From the NCBI GenBank assembly GCA_001804415.1, contig MHGA01000037.1, positions 1 through 56,798 on the forward strand: a DNA stretch of 56,798 nucleotides. Direction: 5' to 3'. Under the pieces are notes generated by a model that was not told the origin of the DNA, ran no database searches, and saw only the letters and a program-made list of their open reading frames with translations. Below, piece after piece: positions 28,458 to 37,252 of the stretch. Source of the stretch: Candidatus Aquivivens invisus (GTDB lineage: Bacteria > Omnitrophota > Gorgyraeia > Aquiviventales > Aquiviventaceae). Every line of letters starts with the position of its first letter. Positions within the stretch are counted from its first letter, which is position 1. Both the position numbers and the translations under genes were made by a program.

Positions 28458-29191
28458 CACGGAACCGGCTGTCGCTGGAGATGAAGGTGGGGCTGTTTAT
28501 CGTCGGAGGCGTGGGCCTCCTGGTGTTCTTCCTCTTTACCATCGGCGATCTGGCGACGTACTTCTCCCCCGGCTACGCCATTCGGGTGGTGTTTGATTCG
28601 GCGATCGGCATCAGCCGCGGCTCGCCGGTGCAGTATGCCGGCATGGAGGTCGGCAAGGTCAAGGCCGTCAGCCTCCTGTACTCCGCTGACCAAGTCCCCC
28701 CGAAGGTGGAGCTCCTCATTCAGTTGCCGCGCAGCGTAGTCGTGCGGGCCGACGATTCAGCCTCCATCAGTACCTTCGGGTTGCTGGGAGAGAAGTATCT
28801 GGAGATCTCCCCGGGAAGCGGCGAGGGCGCGGCGCTGCAGTCGGGCGACATGCTGACTGGCCAGCCGCCGGTGTCTACCGAGGACGTGATCGAGCGCTCC
28901 AACGAGGTGCTGAACCAATTGAAGCAAACCCTCAGCGGCATCAACAGTCTGGTCGGGGATCCCGACGCCCGCCTGTATCTCAAGGAAACCAGCCAGGAAG
29001 CCCGCGACGCCATCCGCTACTGGAAGCTCCTGGGCGCGCGCCTCAACGTGGCGATGTCTCATGCCGAGGCCGGCCAGGGCAACCTGGGGAAATTCCTGTA
29101 CGACGAAGCGCTCTATCGGGAAATGGAGGCCTTCGTCCAAGACATGAAGCAAAACCCGTGGAAGTTGCTCGCCCGTCCCAAAAAGCAGTAA
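28454..29191 (+). CDS. mlaD: MlaD/MCE-family lipid-binding protein
   Basis: A 245-aa membrane-anchored periplasmic protein. One N-terminal helix (GLFIVGGVGLLVFFLFTIG, residues about 13-31) is followed by a single MCE domain starting YAIRVVFDSAIGISRGSPVQYAGMEVGKV, ending near DMLTGQPPVSTEDVIE, then a helical C-terminus. MlaD rings bind lipid at the top of the MlaE-MlaF complex. ATG 28454 overlaps the mlaF stop. No mlaB or mlaC homologue lies next to it. Confidence 0.88.
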   Translation: MTRNRLSLEMKVGLFIVGGVGLLVFFLFTIGDLATYFSPGYAIRVVFDSAIGISRGSPVQYAGMEVGKVKAVSLLYSADQVPPKVELLIQLPRSVVVRADDSASISTFGLLGEKYLEISPGSGEGAALQSGDMLTGQPPVSTEDVIERSNEVLNQLKQTLSGINSLVGDPDARLYLKETSQEARDAIRYWKLLGARLNVAMSHAEAGQGNLGKFLYDEALYREMEAFVQDMKQNPWKLLARPKKQ

Positions 29192-29199
29192 CCAGCAAT

Positions 29200-29257
29200 G
29201 AGCACACAGCAGACAGATCAATGACACGGTGTGCTGTGTGCTGTGTGCTGTGTGCTG
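29200..29257. repeat. Inverted AGCACAC / GTGTGCT arrays before radA
   Basis: AGCACACAGCAGACAG (29201-29216) is followed by four GTGTGCT-type units (29228-29257) ending 7 nt before the radA ATG. A hairpin would lie directly upstream of the start. Confidence 0.8.
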
Positions 29258-29264
29258 ATTGGCG

Positions 29265-30617
29265 ATGAAATTGAAGGCGGTGTTCATCTGCCAGCAGTGC
29301 GGCGCCCAGGCCGTGAAGTGGGCGGGACGCTGCCCTTCCTGCGGGGCCTGGAATGCCGTGGTGGAGGAGGTGGTCGACGACCAGCCGCCGCGCGTGCAGC
29401 GAATGTCCGAGGCGGTTGAGCCGGTGACTTTGGTGTCAGTCAGTCTCGATGAACGTCCCCGCATCCAGACGGGATTGGGGGAGCTGGATCGCGTGTTGGG
29501 CGGGGGGCTCGTGCCGGGGTCGGTCACCTTGGTCGGCGGCGAGCCGGGGATCGGCAAATCGACCCTGTTGCTCTCCATGGCCGGGCGGCTGAGCGCCAAT
29601 GGGGTGCGGGTGCTGTATGTCAGCGGAGAGGAATCGCTCCATCAGACGAAGCTGCGGGCGGCTCGACTGGGCCTCGCCTCATCGGTGATGCGTCTGCTGG
29701 CCTGCACCCAGGTGGAGATGATCCTGGAGGCGATCAGGAACACCGCGGCGCAGGTGGCCGTGGTGGATTCCATTCAAGTCATGGAGTCCGAGGCCTTAAG
29801 TTCCAGTCCGGGTTCGATCGGTCAGGTCCGCGCGTGCGCGCAGGCGCTCGTGCGGTTGGCCAAGACGAGCGACTGCGCGGTGTTCTTCGTCGGGCATGTG
29901 ACCAAGGAAGGGTCGCTGGCCGGCCCCAAGGTGCTGGAGCACATGGTGGATACCGTGCTGTATTTTGAAGGCGAGCCGACCAGCGGATTTCGTCTCCTGC
30001 GCAGCATCAAGAACCGGTTCGGCGCCACCTACGAGCTGGGCGTTTTCCACATGGTGACCGAAGGGTTGGTGGAAGTCTCCAACCCGTCGGAGATGTTCTT
30101 AAGCGATCGCACCCAATCCATTCCCGGGTGCATGGTCACGGTGAGCCTGGAAGGGAGCCGCCCGCTGGTCGTCGAGGTCCAAGCGCTGGCCAGCCCCTGC
30201 GGGGTAGGCTTCCCGCGCCGCAAGACCACCGGGGTGGATGTGAATCGGCTCGCGGTGCTGCTGGCGGTGTTGGAGCGCCGCGTGGGGCTGCGCTCGCTGT
30301 CGCAGGAGGATGTATTTGTCTCGTCCCTTGGCGGCGTGCGACTGGCCGAGCCGGCGGCGGATTTGGCCGTCACCTTGGCCATCGCCTCGAGCGTGAAAGA
30401 CCGTCCGACTCAAAAGGCCGACCTGGCGATCGGCGAGGTGGGCTTAACCGGCGAGGTGCGCCCGGTGATCAATTTGGCCCAGCGGCTTCAGGAAGCAAAG
30501 CGCGTCGGATTTCGCCGGTGTTTTGTGGCGCACGCGAAACACCCTCTCCAGCTTGACGGCCTTGAGATCATCGGGATCCGCGACGTGCGGGACACGCTTG
30601 ACCTCGCCCTGTCCTAA
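29265..30617 (+). CDS. radA: DNA repair protein RadA/Sms
   Basis: RecA-like branch-migration ATPase for recombination and repair, 450 aa. N-terminal zinc finger CQQCGAQAVKWAGRCPSCGAW (about 9-29), Walker A GGEPGIGKST near 90, the RadA-specific KNRFG motif (SIKNRFGATYELGVF near 248), and a C-terminal Lon-like domain (LAEPAADLAVTLAIASS, LTGEVRPVINLAQRLQEA). ATG at 29265 follows TTG GCG in frame; the zinc finger fixes the start within a few codons. Neighbours (yacL-like, ispD, ispF) follow a common bacterial order. Confidence 0.95.
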   Translation: MKLKAVFICQQCGAQAVKWAGRCPSCGAWNAVVEEVVDDQPPRVQRMSEAVEPVTLVSVSLDERPRIQTGLGELDRVLGGGLVPGSVTLVGGEPGIGKSTLLLSMAGRLSANGVRVLYVSGEESLHQTKLRAARLGLASSVMRLLACTQVEMILEAIRNTAAQVAVVDSIQVMESEALSSSPGSIGQVRACAQALVRLAKTSDCAVFFVGHVTKEGSLAGPKVLEHMVDTVLYFEGEPTSGFRLLRSIKNRFGATYELGVFHMVTEGLVEVSNPSEMFLSDRTQSIPGCMVTVSLEGSRPLVVEVQALASPCGVGFPRRKTTGVDVNRLAVLLAVLERRVGLRSLSQEDVFVSSLGGVRLAEPAADLAVTLAIASSVKDRPTQKADLAIGEVGLTGEVRPVINLAQRLQEAKRVGFRRCFVAHAKHPLQLDGLEIIGIRDVRDTLDLALS

Positions 30618-30637
30618 GCACCAAGCACTAAGCAACG
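30618..30637 (+). repeat. Short heptamer run between radA and the PIN protein
   Basis: GCACCAA GCACTAA GCAAC, three degenerate 7-nt units, then TAGGAG, a good ribosome site for the next gene. Confidence 0.55.
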
Positions 30638-30653
30638 GGTAGGAGTGCGTGCC

Positions 30654-31769
30654 ATGGATCTGCGATTGATTCGCATCGGGTTTATCGTCATCGGTGGATT
30701 GCTGGGGGTGCAGTTCGGCGGCCACACCGTCTCCCCGTCATGGGTGTGGGGCGCCATCGGCGTTGCCGCGGGCGCGGTGTTGGTGGCCTTTGAGGCGTTG
30801 CTGCATCGTGTGGGGCGGCTCTCGGTGCGGGGCTTCTCCGCCGCGGTCTTCGGCCTGCTCTTTGGCTTGGTCATGGCCAAGATGGTGTCGGATGCCATCG
30901 GGTTGGCCGCACTCGATGCCGGGACGATGGGGGTCACCCGCGTGATCGTCACCTGGGTGTTCGCCTACATCGGGATGGTCATGGCCCTGCGCGGGCGGGA
31001 TGAGTTCAACATCGTCATCCCCTACGTGCGGCTCACGCGGCATGACCGCGGCCAGGAGCTGCATCTGGTCGACACCAGCGCCATCATCGACGGGCGGATT
31101 CTCGATCTGTGCAAGGCCCGGTTCCTCGAGGGGCGGCTGCTGATTCCCCGGTTTGTCTTGCGGGAGCTCCACGCCATCGCCGATAGCAATGATTCCATCA
31201 AGCGCAACCGCGGGCGCCGGGGCTTGGACATCCTCCAGGAGCTGCGCCGGCAACCCCATGTGGATGTGCACATCCATGAGGAAGAGGTGCCCAACGTGGC
31301 CGAGATCGACGCCAAGCTGGTCAAGCTCGCCCAGCTGGCCTCGGCCAAGGTCATCACCAACGACTACAACCTCAACAAGGTCGCCGAGCTCCAAGGGGTC
31401 AGCGTCCTGAACGTCAACGAGCTGGCCAAGCTGCTGCGTCCCGTGGTGTTGCCTGGCGAGGTGATCGAGGTCAAGCCCATCAAGGAAGGCAAAGAGCCGA
31501 GCCAGGCGGTGGGGTACCTGGACGACGGGACCATGGTGGTCGTGGAGAACGGCCGAGCGTTGATCGGCTCAACGATTCGGGCGACGGTCACCAGCGTCCT
31601 GCAGACCGCGGCAGGACGCATGGTCTTTGTTCGAGCCGACACCGCCTCAAGCGGGACGCCGGCATCCTCCGAGCGCCGAGAGCCGCTCGGACGCGGGGTG
31701 ACGGTGCATCCGGTGTCAGAGCCCTCGGCCGTCCGTCCCCCTCCCGGAGGCGGCCCTCCTCACCGATAA
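30654..31769 (+). CDS. YacL-like membrane protein with PIN and TRAM domains
   Basis: A 371-aa protein with four N-terminal membrane helices (to about residue 120), a PIN nuclease-like domain (LVDTSAIIDGRILDLCKARF near 136, then ITNDYNLNKVAELQGVSVLNVNEL) and a TRAM-like C-terminal region (GEVIEVKPIKEGKEPSQAVGYLDDGTMVVVENG), ending in a proline-rich tail. This is the YacL family found beside radA and ispD in many bacteria; the PIN acidic residues are present, so RNA cleavage is possible but unproven. ATG 30654 sits after TAGGAG; an in-frame GTG at 30645 is less suitable. Confidence 0.85.
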   Translation: MDLRLIRIGFIVIGGLLGVQFGGHTVSPSWVWGAIGVAAGAVLVAFEALLHRVGRLSVRGFSAAVFGLLFGLVMAKMVSDAIGLAALDAGTMGVTRVIVTWVFAYIGMVMALRGRDEFNIVIPYVRLTRHDRGQELHLVDTSAIIDGRILDLCKARFLEGRLLIPRFVLRELHAIADSNDSIKRNRGRRGLDILQELRRQPHVDVHIHEEEVPNVAEIDAKLVKLAQLASAKVITNDYNLNKVAELQGVSVLNVNELAKLLRPVVLPGEVIEVKPIKEGKEPSQAVGYLDDGTMVVVENGRALIGSTIRATVTSVLQTAAGRMVFVRADTASSGTPASSERREPLGRGVTVHPVSEPSAVRPPPGGGPPHR

Positions 31770-31770
31770 G

Positions 31771-32484
31771 ATGGCGGGAGGTGTGGGCGCCATCGTGCCG
31801 GCCGCAGGCCAAGGCCTGCGGCTCGGCATGCAATCCGCCAAGGCGTTCGTGCGCGTGGCGGGTGCGCCGCTCATCGTTCAGACCCTTCGCGCGCTTCACG
31901 AAGCGGCCTGCGTGCGGTGGATTGTCCTTGTGGTTCCCCCTGGTCAGCAGAGCCGGATGCAGCGCGTGATCCAGCGCGCTCATCTGACCAGGGTCTGCGC
32001 GATCGTTGAAGGAGCCTCCTCCCGAGCCGGATCCGTCGCACGAGGTTTCGCGGCCTTGCCCAGGCAGGCGAAATGGGTCCTCATCCATGACGGCGCGAGA
32101 CCGTGTGTGACCCCCGCGCTGATCGAATCAACCGTCGCGAAGGCGAAGCGGCATGGGGCGGTCGCCTGTGGGCTGCCGGCGTCGGTGACTGTCAAATCCG
32201 TCGATGCCGACTGGCAGGTGCGCCTGACGCTCGATCGTGAGGGGTTGTGGTTCGTCCAAACCCCGCAGGTCTTCTGCCGAGACTGGCTGACGGAGGCATT
32301 GAGTCGAGTCAACGGCCTGCTCGACCGATTTCCAGACGACGCGGCGATACTTGAGTGGGCAGGGTTTCGTGTTCACGTGGTCCCTGGCGATCCGCTGAAC
32401 ATCAAAGTCACCACGCGCGAAGACCTCGTGCTCGCGGAAGCCATCCTTCGGGTTCGAGGCTCGAGGTTCAAGGCTCGAGACTAA
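31771..32484 (+). CDS. ispD: 2-C-methyl-D-erythritol 4-phosphate cytidylyltransferase
   Basis: Third step of the MEP isoprenoid pathway, 237 aa. Seen: the nucleotide loop IVPAAGQGLRLGMQSAKAF (the usual xPKQ is AKA here), HDGARPCV near 110, WFVQTPQVF near 156, and PLNIKVTTREDLVLAEAIL at the end. The start overlaps nothing and lies 1 nt after the PIN gene stop. The last residues (RGSRFKARD) come from a TTCGAGG/CTCGAGG heptamer array at 32453-32480. ispF follows after a small zinc-ribbon gene. Confidence 0.9.
   Translation: MAGGVGAIVPAAGQGLRLGMQSAKAFVRVAGAPLIVQTLRALHEAACVRWIVLVVPPGQQSRMQRVIQRAHLTRVCAIVEGASSRAGSVARGFAALPRQAKWVLIHDGARPCVTPALIESTVAKAKRHGAVACGLPASVTVKSVDADWQVRLTLDREGLWFVQTPQVFCRDWLTEALSRVNGLLDRFPDDAAILEWAGFRVHVVPGDPLNIKVTTREDLVLAEAILRVRGSRFKARD
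32453..32480 (+). repeat. CTCGAGG-type heptamer array, left of the zinc-ribbon gene
   Basis: TTCGAGG CTCGAGG TTCAAGG CTCGAGA: four 7-nt units at the ispD 3' end, inverted with respect to the array at 32834-32861. Confidence 0.85.
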
Positions 32485-32488
32485 AGAG

Positions 32489-32881
32489 ATGGAACAGCTG
32501 TTGGCATGGTGGGATCGGTGTCCCGGTTGTGGCTTGCGATTCGTCTGGTCATCGCTGTCGAGCCGTCATCTTCCACTGAACACTGAAGCCACTTGGAGCT
32601 GTCGTCGATGTAAAACAGACTTCGTGTTTCATAATTCAGCGTTTATCCGAAATTCGATGCGAAGTGTGTTATGGATCTGGGTAGCCCTCATAGGCTTTTT
32701 TGCCTACCTTGTTTTCGCAGCGGTTTTGAGATTTCCTGACGCCTCTTTTCAATTTTTCCTGTTCGTCTTGCTAGGACTGGTGGTTTGTTTCTTCCTGTGG
32801 AAGGAACTCCAAACACCCTGTATCTCTCGTTCGCCTCGATCCTCCAGCCTCGAGCCTGGAGCCGAAGACACGCTACCATGA
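32489..32881 (+). CDS. Small zinc-ribbon membrane protein of unknown function
   Basis: 130 aa. Two CxxC pairs (CPGCGLRF at 11-18 and CRRCKTDF near 39-46) form a probable zinc ribbon, followed by two membrane helices (LWIWVALIGFFAYLVFAAVL and FFLFVLLGLVVCFFLW) and a polar tail (SRSPRSSSLEPGAED) encoded by a heptamer array. It separates ispD from ispF, is clearly more AT-rich than its neighbours through about 32830, and is bracketed by inverted arrays, so it may be an inserted gene. The stop overlaps the ispF ATG. Function unknown. Confidence 0.7.
   Translation: MEQLLAWWDRCPGCGLRFVWSSLSSRHLPLNTEATWSCRRCKTDFVFHNSAFIRNSMRSVLWIWVALIGFFAYLVFAAVLRFPDASFQFFLFVLLGLVVCFFLWKELQTPCISRSPRSSSLEPGAEDTLP
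32834..32861 (+). repeat. CCTCGAG-type heptamer array, right of the zinc-ribbon gene
   Basis: CCTCGAT CCTCCAG CCTCGAG CCTGGAG: reverse complement type of the array at 32453-32480. Confidence 0.85.
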
Positions 32882-33408
32882 GAGTTGGCATCGGGTACGA
32901 CATTCATCGCTTCGCCGCCAACGGCGGAACACTGATGCTCGGCGGCATCCGGATCCCGCATCCGCGCGGGCTGGCTGGGCATTCCGACGCGGACGTCTTG
33001 CTCCATGCGGTCGCGGATGCGCTGCTCGGGGCCATCGGCAGCCCGGATCTCGGAGAGCTGTTCCCCTCGTCGGATGCGAGGTATCGGAAGGCTGAGAGCC
33101 GGATCTTCGTTCAGGAAGCCTGCCGGAGGGTCCGCCGCGAGGGATGGCGTGTCGGCAATCTCGATGCGACGGTCGTCGCGGACGCGCCGAGGCTGACGCC
33201 GTATAAAACGACGATGCGCCAGGCGATCGGTCGATTGCTGCGCGTGCCTGCCTCGGCGGTGTCGATCAAGGCGAAAACGACGGAAGGCTTGCCGCCGGAC
33301 GCGCGCGGGATCGTCGCGCACGTCGTGGTGCTCCTCAAACGAGCGACAAGTGACAAGCGACAAGTGACAAGTGGATTCCGTCGCTCAAAAACAGGCCGCC
33401 AGCCATGA
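32878..33408 (+). CDS. ispF: 2-C-methyl-D-erythritol 2,4-cyclodiphosphate synthase
   Basis: Fifth step of the MEP pathway, 176 aa against the usual 155-160. Metal ligands are in GYDIHRF (residues 6-12) and [12 protein letters not shown] (about 41-52); [17 protein letters not shown] near 133-149 is the C-terminal signature. ATG 32878 overlaps the zinc-ribbon stop (ATGA), and the stop overlaps cysE (ATGA). The extra C-terminal tail ([12 protein letters not shown] and on) is a GACAAG array translated in frame. Confidence 0.94.
   Translation: MRVGIGYDIHRFAANGGTLMLGGIRIPHPRGLAGHSDADVLLHAVADALLGAIGSPDLGELFPSSDARYRKAESRIFVQEACRRVRREGWRVGNLDATVVADAPRLTPYKTTMRQAIGRLLRVPASAVSIKAKTTEGLPPDARGIVAHVVVLLKRATSDKRQVTSGFRRSKTGRQP
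33341..33372 (+). repeat. GACAAG array at the ispF 3' end
   Basis: Four units alternating CGACAAG and TGACAAG, in frame, adding about ten residues to IspF. Confidence 0.87.
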
Positions 33409-34136
33409 CGGCAACGCTATGGGGTGTGTGGTTGTTTGGCGTGCTGGTGGCGGTTGCGATCGTGCTGGGGGCGGTCCGCGTCCTGTTTGCTCGGGAGATT
33501 CGAGCGTGCTTCGAACGCGATCCGGCGGCGCGGCATCTCCTGGAGGTGTTGCTGACCTGCTCGGGTCTGCATGCGATCATCGATTACCGCGTGGCGCACG
33601 CGCTGCATCGTGGGGGGTTTTCCCTCATCCCGCGCCTCATCATGTTCTTCTCCCGTTGGATGACGGGCATCGAAATCCATCCGGCGGCGACCATCGGTCG
33701 CGGAGTGTTCATTGACCACGGGATGGGCGTCGTGATTGGCGAGACGGCGGTGATCGGCGATGACGCCACGCTCTTCCAGGGGGTGACGCTCGGGGGGACG
33801 GGGAAGGAGCGCGGCAAGCGCCATCCGACCATCGGCCGCCGCGTCGTCATCGGGGCGGGCGCGAAGGTGCTGGGGAATATCACCATCGGTGATGACTCGG
33901 TGATCGGAGCCAATGCCGTGGTGATCCGAGACGTGCCCCAGCACTCAACCGTCGTGGGGGTTCCGGGGCGGATCACGCGGATTAAAGATCAGCGTTTCCC
34001 CGGGATCAAGCTGGACCACACCCATTTGCCGGACCCGCTGGCCGAGCGCCTCAGCCACCTGCAGCACGAAATCGACGCCATTGAACGACACCTGAAGCAG
34101 GTTCGACAGTCCACGCAGCCCCCATCGTCTCCGTGA
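33405..34136 (+). CDS. cysE: Serine O-acetyltransferase
   Basis: First step of cysteine synthesis from serine. 243 aa: an N-terminal hydrophobic segment ([22 protein letters not shown]), unusual for CysE but seen in short epsilon-type forms, then a helical region ([18 protein letters not shown]) and hexapeptide repeats forming a left-handed beta helix ([32 protein letters not shown], with catalytic His in DHG). Stop overlaps the cysS start by GTGA. Placement with cysS links cysteine synthesis to charging of tRNA-Cys. Confidence 0.9.
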   Translation: MTATLWGVWLFGVLVAVAIVLGAVRVLFAREIRACFERDPAARHLLEVLLTCSGLHAIIDYRVAHALHRGGFSLIPRLIMFFSRWMTGIEIHPAATIGRGVFIDHGMGVVIGETAVIGDDATLFQGVTLGGTGKERGKRHPTIGRRVVIGAGAKVLGNITIGDDSVIGANAVVIRDVPQHSTVVGVPGRITRIKDQRFPGIKLDHTHLPDPLAERLSHLQHEIDAIERHLKQVRQSTQPPSSP

Positions 34137-35581
34137 CCCTCCATCTCTATAACACGTTGACCCGTCGCGTCCAGGAGTTTTCGCCTCTGGCGCCTCCAAC
34201 GGTGACAATGTACGTGTGCGGGCCGACGGTCTACGACGATCCGCACATCGGTCATGCGCGCAGCGCGTTTGTCTTCGAGGTGTTGCGACGCTACCTGACC
34301 TTCAAAGGATACGCCGTGACGTTCGTCCGCAACGTCACGGATGTGGACGACAAGATCATTGAGAAGGCGAGACAAGAACTACAGATTCAAGACGCAAGAC
34401 TCAAGACGCAAGACTTGAAAGCAAAGTGCGCGGAGGTGGCAGAACGGTACCTCAAGAGCTATCACGAGGCGATGGATCGTCTGGGTCTCCAGCGCCCGGA
34501 CCTGGAGCCGAAGGCGACCGAACACGTCACACCGGACATGACAGATTTCATCTCGAAACTCCTCATCAGCGGCGTCGCCTACGAGGCGCAGGGGGATGTG
34601 TATTGCGCGGTGCGGAAGTGCGAGGGCTACGGCCGACTCTCTGGTCGCAGCGTCGATGAGTTACAATCGGGCGCGCGGGTCGAGCCGGGGGAGCGGAAAC
34701 AGGACCCGCTGGATTTCGCCTTGTGGAAGGCGGCCAAACCAGGCGAGCCCTCGTGGAAGAGCCCGTGGGGCGAGGGGCGGCCCGGCTGGCACATCGAATG
34801 CTCGACGATGAGCACGAAGTATCTCGGTGACACCTTTGACCTCCACGGAGGCGGGGTCGATCTGGTGTTTCCCCATCATGAAAACGAGATCGCCCAAGCG
34901 CAGGCGGCCGGCAAACCCTTCGCCCGCGGCTGGGTCCACAACGGCCTGCTGACCGTCAACGGCGAGAAGATGTCGAAATCGTTGGGCAACTACACCACCG
35001 TCGACCAAGTACTAGAACGCTACCCCCACCCTGATTACCTGAAACTTTTGTTCTTGAAAACTCACTATCGATCACCGCTCGACTATTCGGATGAAAAGAT
35101 GAATGAAGCGCGAAAGAATTGGCAGGATTTTCGAGGATTTTTTAGGATTCACGATCAGATTCAGACCGAATATAGCCCAAAGGACATGGAATCTGCAGGC
35201 GTGGTGCCAAATTTCATGACTCGCTTCCAAGAGGCAGTGGATGAAGATCTCAATACTCCACAAGCCCTTGCTGTGCTCTTCGACGCACTTTCGCTCGGGC
35301 AAAAGGGTATCGAACGGGGAGGAAAAGAGGGTTTCTTGTGGCGGGAACATGCTTACTCCAGCATTCTTGAATATGGAACGGTGCTTGGACTCTTCCAGCA
35401 AGGACTTTCAGAAGAGAAGCCTGAGATCCGAGAGAAAATTCAACGTGCCATCGCAGAACGTGATAAGTTGCGCAACGCTAAGGAATTCAAGAAGGCCGAT
35501 GAGATTCGAAATCAGCTCAAGCAAGAAGGCTTTCATTTGATGGATACCTCTCACGGTACGTTCTGGCAACGTATTGAATGA
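34133..35581 (+). CDS. cysS: Cysteinyl-tRNA synthetase
   Basis: Charges tRNA-Cys, 482 aa. Class I motifs PHIGHARS (about 37) and [12 protein letters not shown] (about 281); zinc ligands begin with [10 protein letters not shown], and [10 protein letters not shown] and HHENEIAQ are present. GTG 34133 overlaps the cysE stop. A TCAAGAC heptamer array (34385-34416) inserts [10 protein letters not shown] after [10 protein letters not shown], in a variable loop. From about 35035 the gene becomes strongly AT-rich (about 45% GC by eye) through the anticodon-binding domain to the stop, unlike its 5' part; this suggests a mosaic gene. Confidence 0.95.
   Translation: MTLHLYNTLTRRVQEFSPLAPPTVTMYVCGPTVYDDPHIGHARSAFVFEVLRRYLTFKGYAVTFVRNVTDVDDKIIEKARQELQIQDARLKTQDLKAKCAEVAERYLKSYHEAMDRLGLQRPDLEPKATEHVTPDMTDFISKLLISGVAYEAQGDVYCAVRKCEGYGRLSGRSVDELQSGARVEPGERKQDPLDFALWKAAKPGEPSWKSPWGEGRPGWHIECSTMSTKYLGDTFDLHGGGVDLVFPHHENEIAQAQAAGKPFARGWVHNGLLTVNGEKMSKSLGNYTTVDQVLERYPHPDYLKLLFLKTHYRSPLDYSDEKMNEARKNWQDFRGFFRIHDQIQTEYSPKDMESAGVVPNFMTRFQEAVDEDLNTPQALAVLFDALSLGQKGIERGGKEGFLWREHAYSSILEYGTVLGLFQQGLSEEKPEIREKIQRAIAERDKLRNAKEFKKADEIRNQLKQEGFHLMDTSHGTFWQRIE
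34385..34416 (+). repeat. TCAAGAC heptamer array inside cysS
   Basis: TCAAGAC GCAAGAC TCAAGAC GCAAGAC, in frame. The same unit family flanks ilvC. Confidence 0.88.
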
Positions 35582-36204
35582 GCCGGGCTTTCTTCATCAC
35601 GTTAGAGGGGCCGGAAGGCTCAGGCAAGTCGAGTCAGGCGAAACGCCTGGTCGCCACCTTGCGGCGCACGGGTCGTCGGGTCGTTTCGCTCCACGACCCT
35701 GGGACGACCGCCGTCGGTCGACGGCTGCGTCGCGTGTTGTTGCGCGAGCGCCTGGCGCTTTCCCCGCTCGTCGAGGCGCTGCTCTTCATTGCCGGACGGG
35801 TTCAGCTGGTTGAGGAGCGCATTCGTCCGGCGCTCGCGCAAGGCGCGGTGATCGTCTGCGACCGGTACTACGATTCGACGATGGCGTACCAAGGCTATGG
35901 AGGGGGGCTGCCGATTGCGTGGCTCGATCGCCTGGGCCGCCACGCCATCGGCTGCGTGAGGCCGGATCTGACGTTCGTCTTAGATCTGTCTCCGGAAGCG
36001 GGGTTGCGGCGCGTGAAGGGCGCGAAAGATCGCATGGAGCGCAAAGCCCTCGCCTTTCACCGGCGCGTCCGCCGTGGATTTCTCACAATCGCCGCGCGCG
36101 AGCCACGCCGCTGCGTGGTGCTCGACGCCACCCAACCGCCAAGTCAGATTCACCGCCACATTGCCAACGCGGTGTTGGCTCGTCTCGCCGCCCACAGCCG
36201 ATGA
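35578..36204 (+). CDS. tmk: Thymidylate kinase
   Basis: Phosphorylates dTMP to dTDP. 208 aa with P-loop EGPEGSGKSSQAKRL (about 10-24), the DRY-like motif VCDRYYDSTMAYQGYG near 99, and a lid-region segment KDRMERKALAFHRRV. ATG 35578 overlaps the cysS stop (ATGA). holB follows, the usual tmk-holB order. GC content returns to the high local level immediately after cysS. Confidence 0.92.
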   Translation: MSRAFFITLEGPEGSGKSSQAKRLVATLRRTGRRVVSLHDPGTTAVGRRLRRVLLRERLALSPLVEALLFIAGRVQLVEERIRPALAQGAVIVCDRYYDSTMAYQGYGGGLPIAWLDRLGRHAIGCVRPDLTFVLDLSPEAGLRRVKGAKDRMERKALAFHRRVRRGFLTIAAREPRRCVVLDATQPPSQIHRHIANAVLARLAAHSR

Positions 36205-36218
36205 TTGACATCTTTTTT

Positions 36219-36250
36219 GCTTGTCACTTGTCGCTTGTCACTTGTCGCTG
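36219..36250 (+). repeat. CTTGTCR heptamer array before holB
   Basis: Four units alternating CTTGTCA and CTTGTCG, single orientation, ending 8 nt before the holB ATG. Confidence 0.85.
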
Positions 36251-36257
36251 GTGATAG

Positions 36258-37187
36258 ATGGCGTGGACCTCCATTCTCGGACAACCGACGGCGGTGCGGA
36301 TGGTGCAAGCTGATTTCATCCGTGATCGCTTGGCTGCGGCCTATCTCTTCGTGGGTCCCGAGGGGGTCGGCAAACGGTTGACGGCCACGGAGCTGGCCAA
36401 AGCCGTGTCCTGCGAGCGCCCCCTGGAAGGAGCCTGCGATGAGTGTGCGCACTGCAGGCGGATCAACCGTGGTGTCCATCCGGATGTGCATGGGGTGGTG
36501 CCGCAGGGCGGCGTCTCGACCATTGCCATCGATCAGGTGCGCTGGATCCTTGGGCGGGTCTCGCTGCGCCCGTTTTTCGGCAGGCGGTCGATGGTCATCG
36601 TCGACGGGGCGCATCGGTTGACCGACGAGGCGGCGAACAGTTTCCTCAAAGCGCTGGAAGAGCCTCCCGGCCAGACCACCTTCCTGCTCCTGACCTCGCA
36701 ACCGGCCCGCTGCCTGCCGACGATCGCCTCGCGCGCTCGAACGGTGCGGTTCCGGCCGCTTGAGGCGGGGCTCATCGAAGAGGTCCTGGTCACACGGCAC
36801 AACCAAAAACGGGACCTGGCGACGCTCGTCAGCCTGCTGGCCCACGGCAGCCTCTCCCAGGCGTTGGCGCTGTGCGAGGGGTGGCAGGCGTATGAGGCGC
36901 TCCTAGCGCAGGTGGCCGCAGGGCAGGCGAGCGCCTGGATTTCGTGGTCGGTGCCCAAAGAACGTGAGACGCTCATGCGCTGGCTCGACGTCTCGATTGC
37001 GCGGCTGCGCGATGTGGCCGTGGCCTCAATCGCGCAGCCGTCGCTCGCTCCCCTCTCTCGTGAGCGGTGCATTGAGGCCGCCTTTCGGATGATGGAGCTG
37101 AGGCGCTCCTTCGAAGAACAGATGCTCAGCCCTCGTCTCGTCGGCACCCTGCTCCGGGAATCCTGGCTCAATTTGTTCAATGTGTAA
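36258..37187 (+). CDS. holB: DNA polymerase III delta-prime subunit
   Basis: Clamp-loader ATPase-like subunit, 309 aa. Begins SILGQPTAVRMVQADFIRDRLAAAYLFVGPEGVGKRLTA (modified P-loop near 33-40), zinc-binding CDECAHCRRI near 60-69, VIVDGAHRLTDEAANSFLKALEEPP near 115-139, and LPTIASRARTVRFRPL. Fits HolB by the zinc module and the absence of a long tau-type C-terminus. The ATG at 36258 follows the heptamer array. Confidence 0.88.
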   Translation: MAWTSILGQPTAVRMVQADFIRDRLAAAYLFVGPEGVGKRLTATELAKAVSCERPLEGACDECAHCRRINRGVHPDVHGVVPQGGVSTIAIDQVRWILGRVSLRPFFGRRSMVIVDGAHRLTDEAANSFLKALEEPPGQTTFLLLTSQPARCLPTIASRARTVRFRPLEAGLIEEVLVTRHNQKRDLATLVSLLAHGSLSQALALCEGWQAYEALLAQVAAGQASAWISWSVPKERETLMRWLDVSIARLRDVAVASIAQPSLAPLSRERCIEAAFRMMELRRSFEEQMLSPRLVGTLLRESWLNLFNV

Positions 37188-37252
37188 TGTGTAAGGTGTA
37201 ATGTAAAAAACACGCTGTTCCATTACACATTACACAGTTAACATTACACAAA
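37171..37252. repeat. Inverted TGTGTAA / TTACACA arrays between holB and metG
   Basis: TGTGTAA-type units (37171-37205, including the holB stop) and ATTACAC-type units (37221-37252) form a near-perfect long stem, with ATTTGT and ACAAAT at its base, ending on the metG start codon. Confidence 0.82.
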
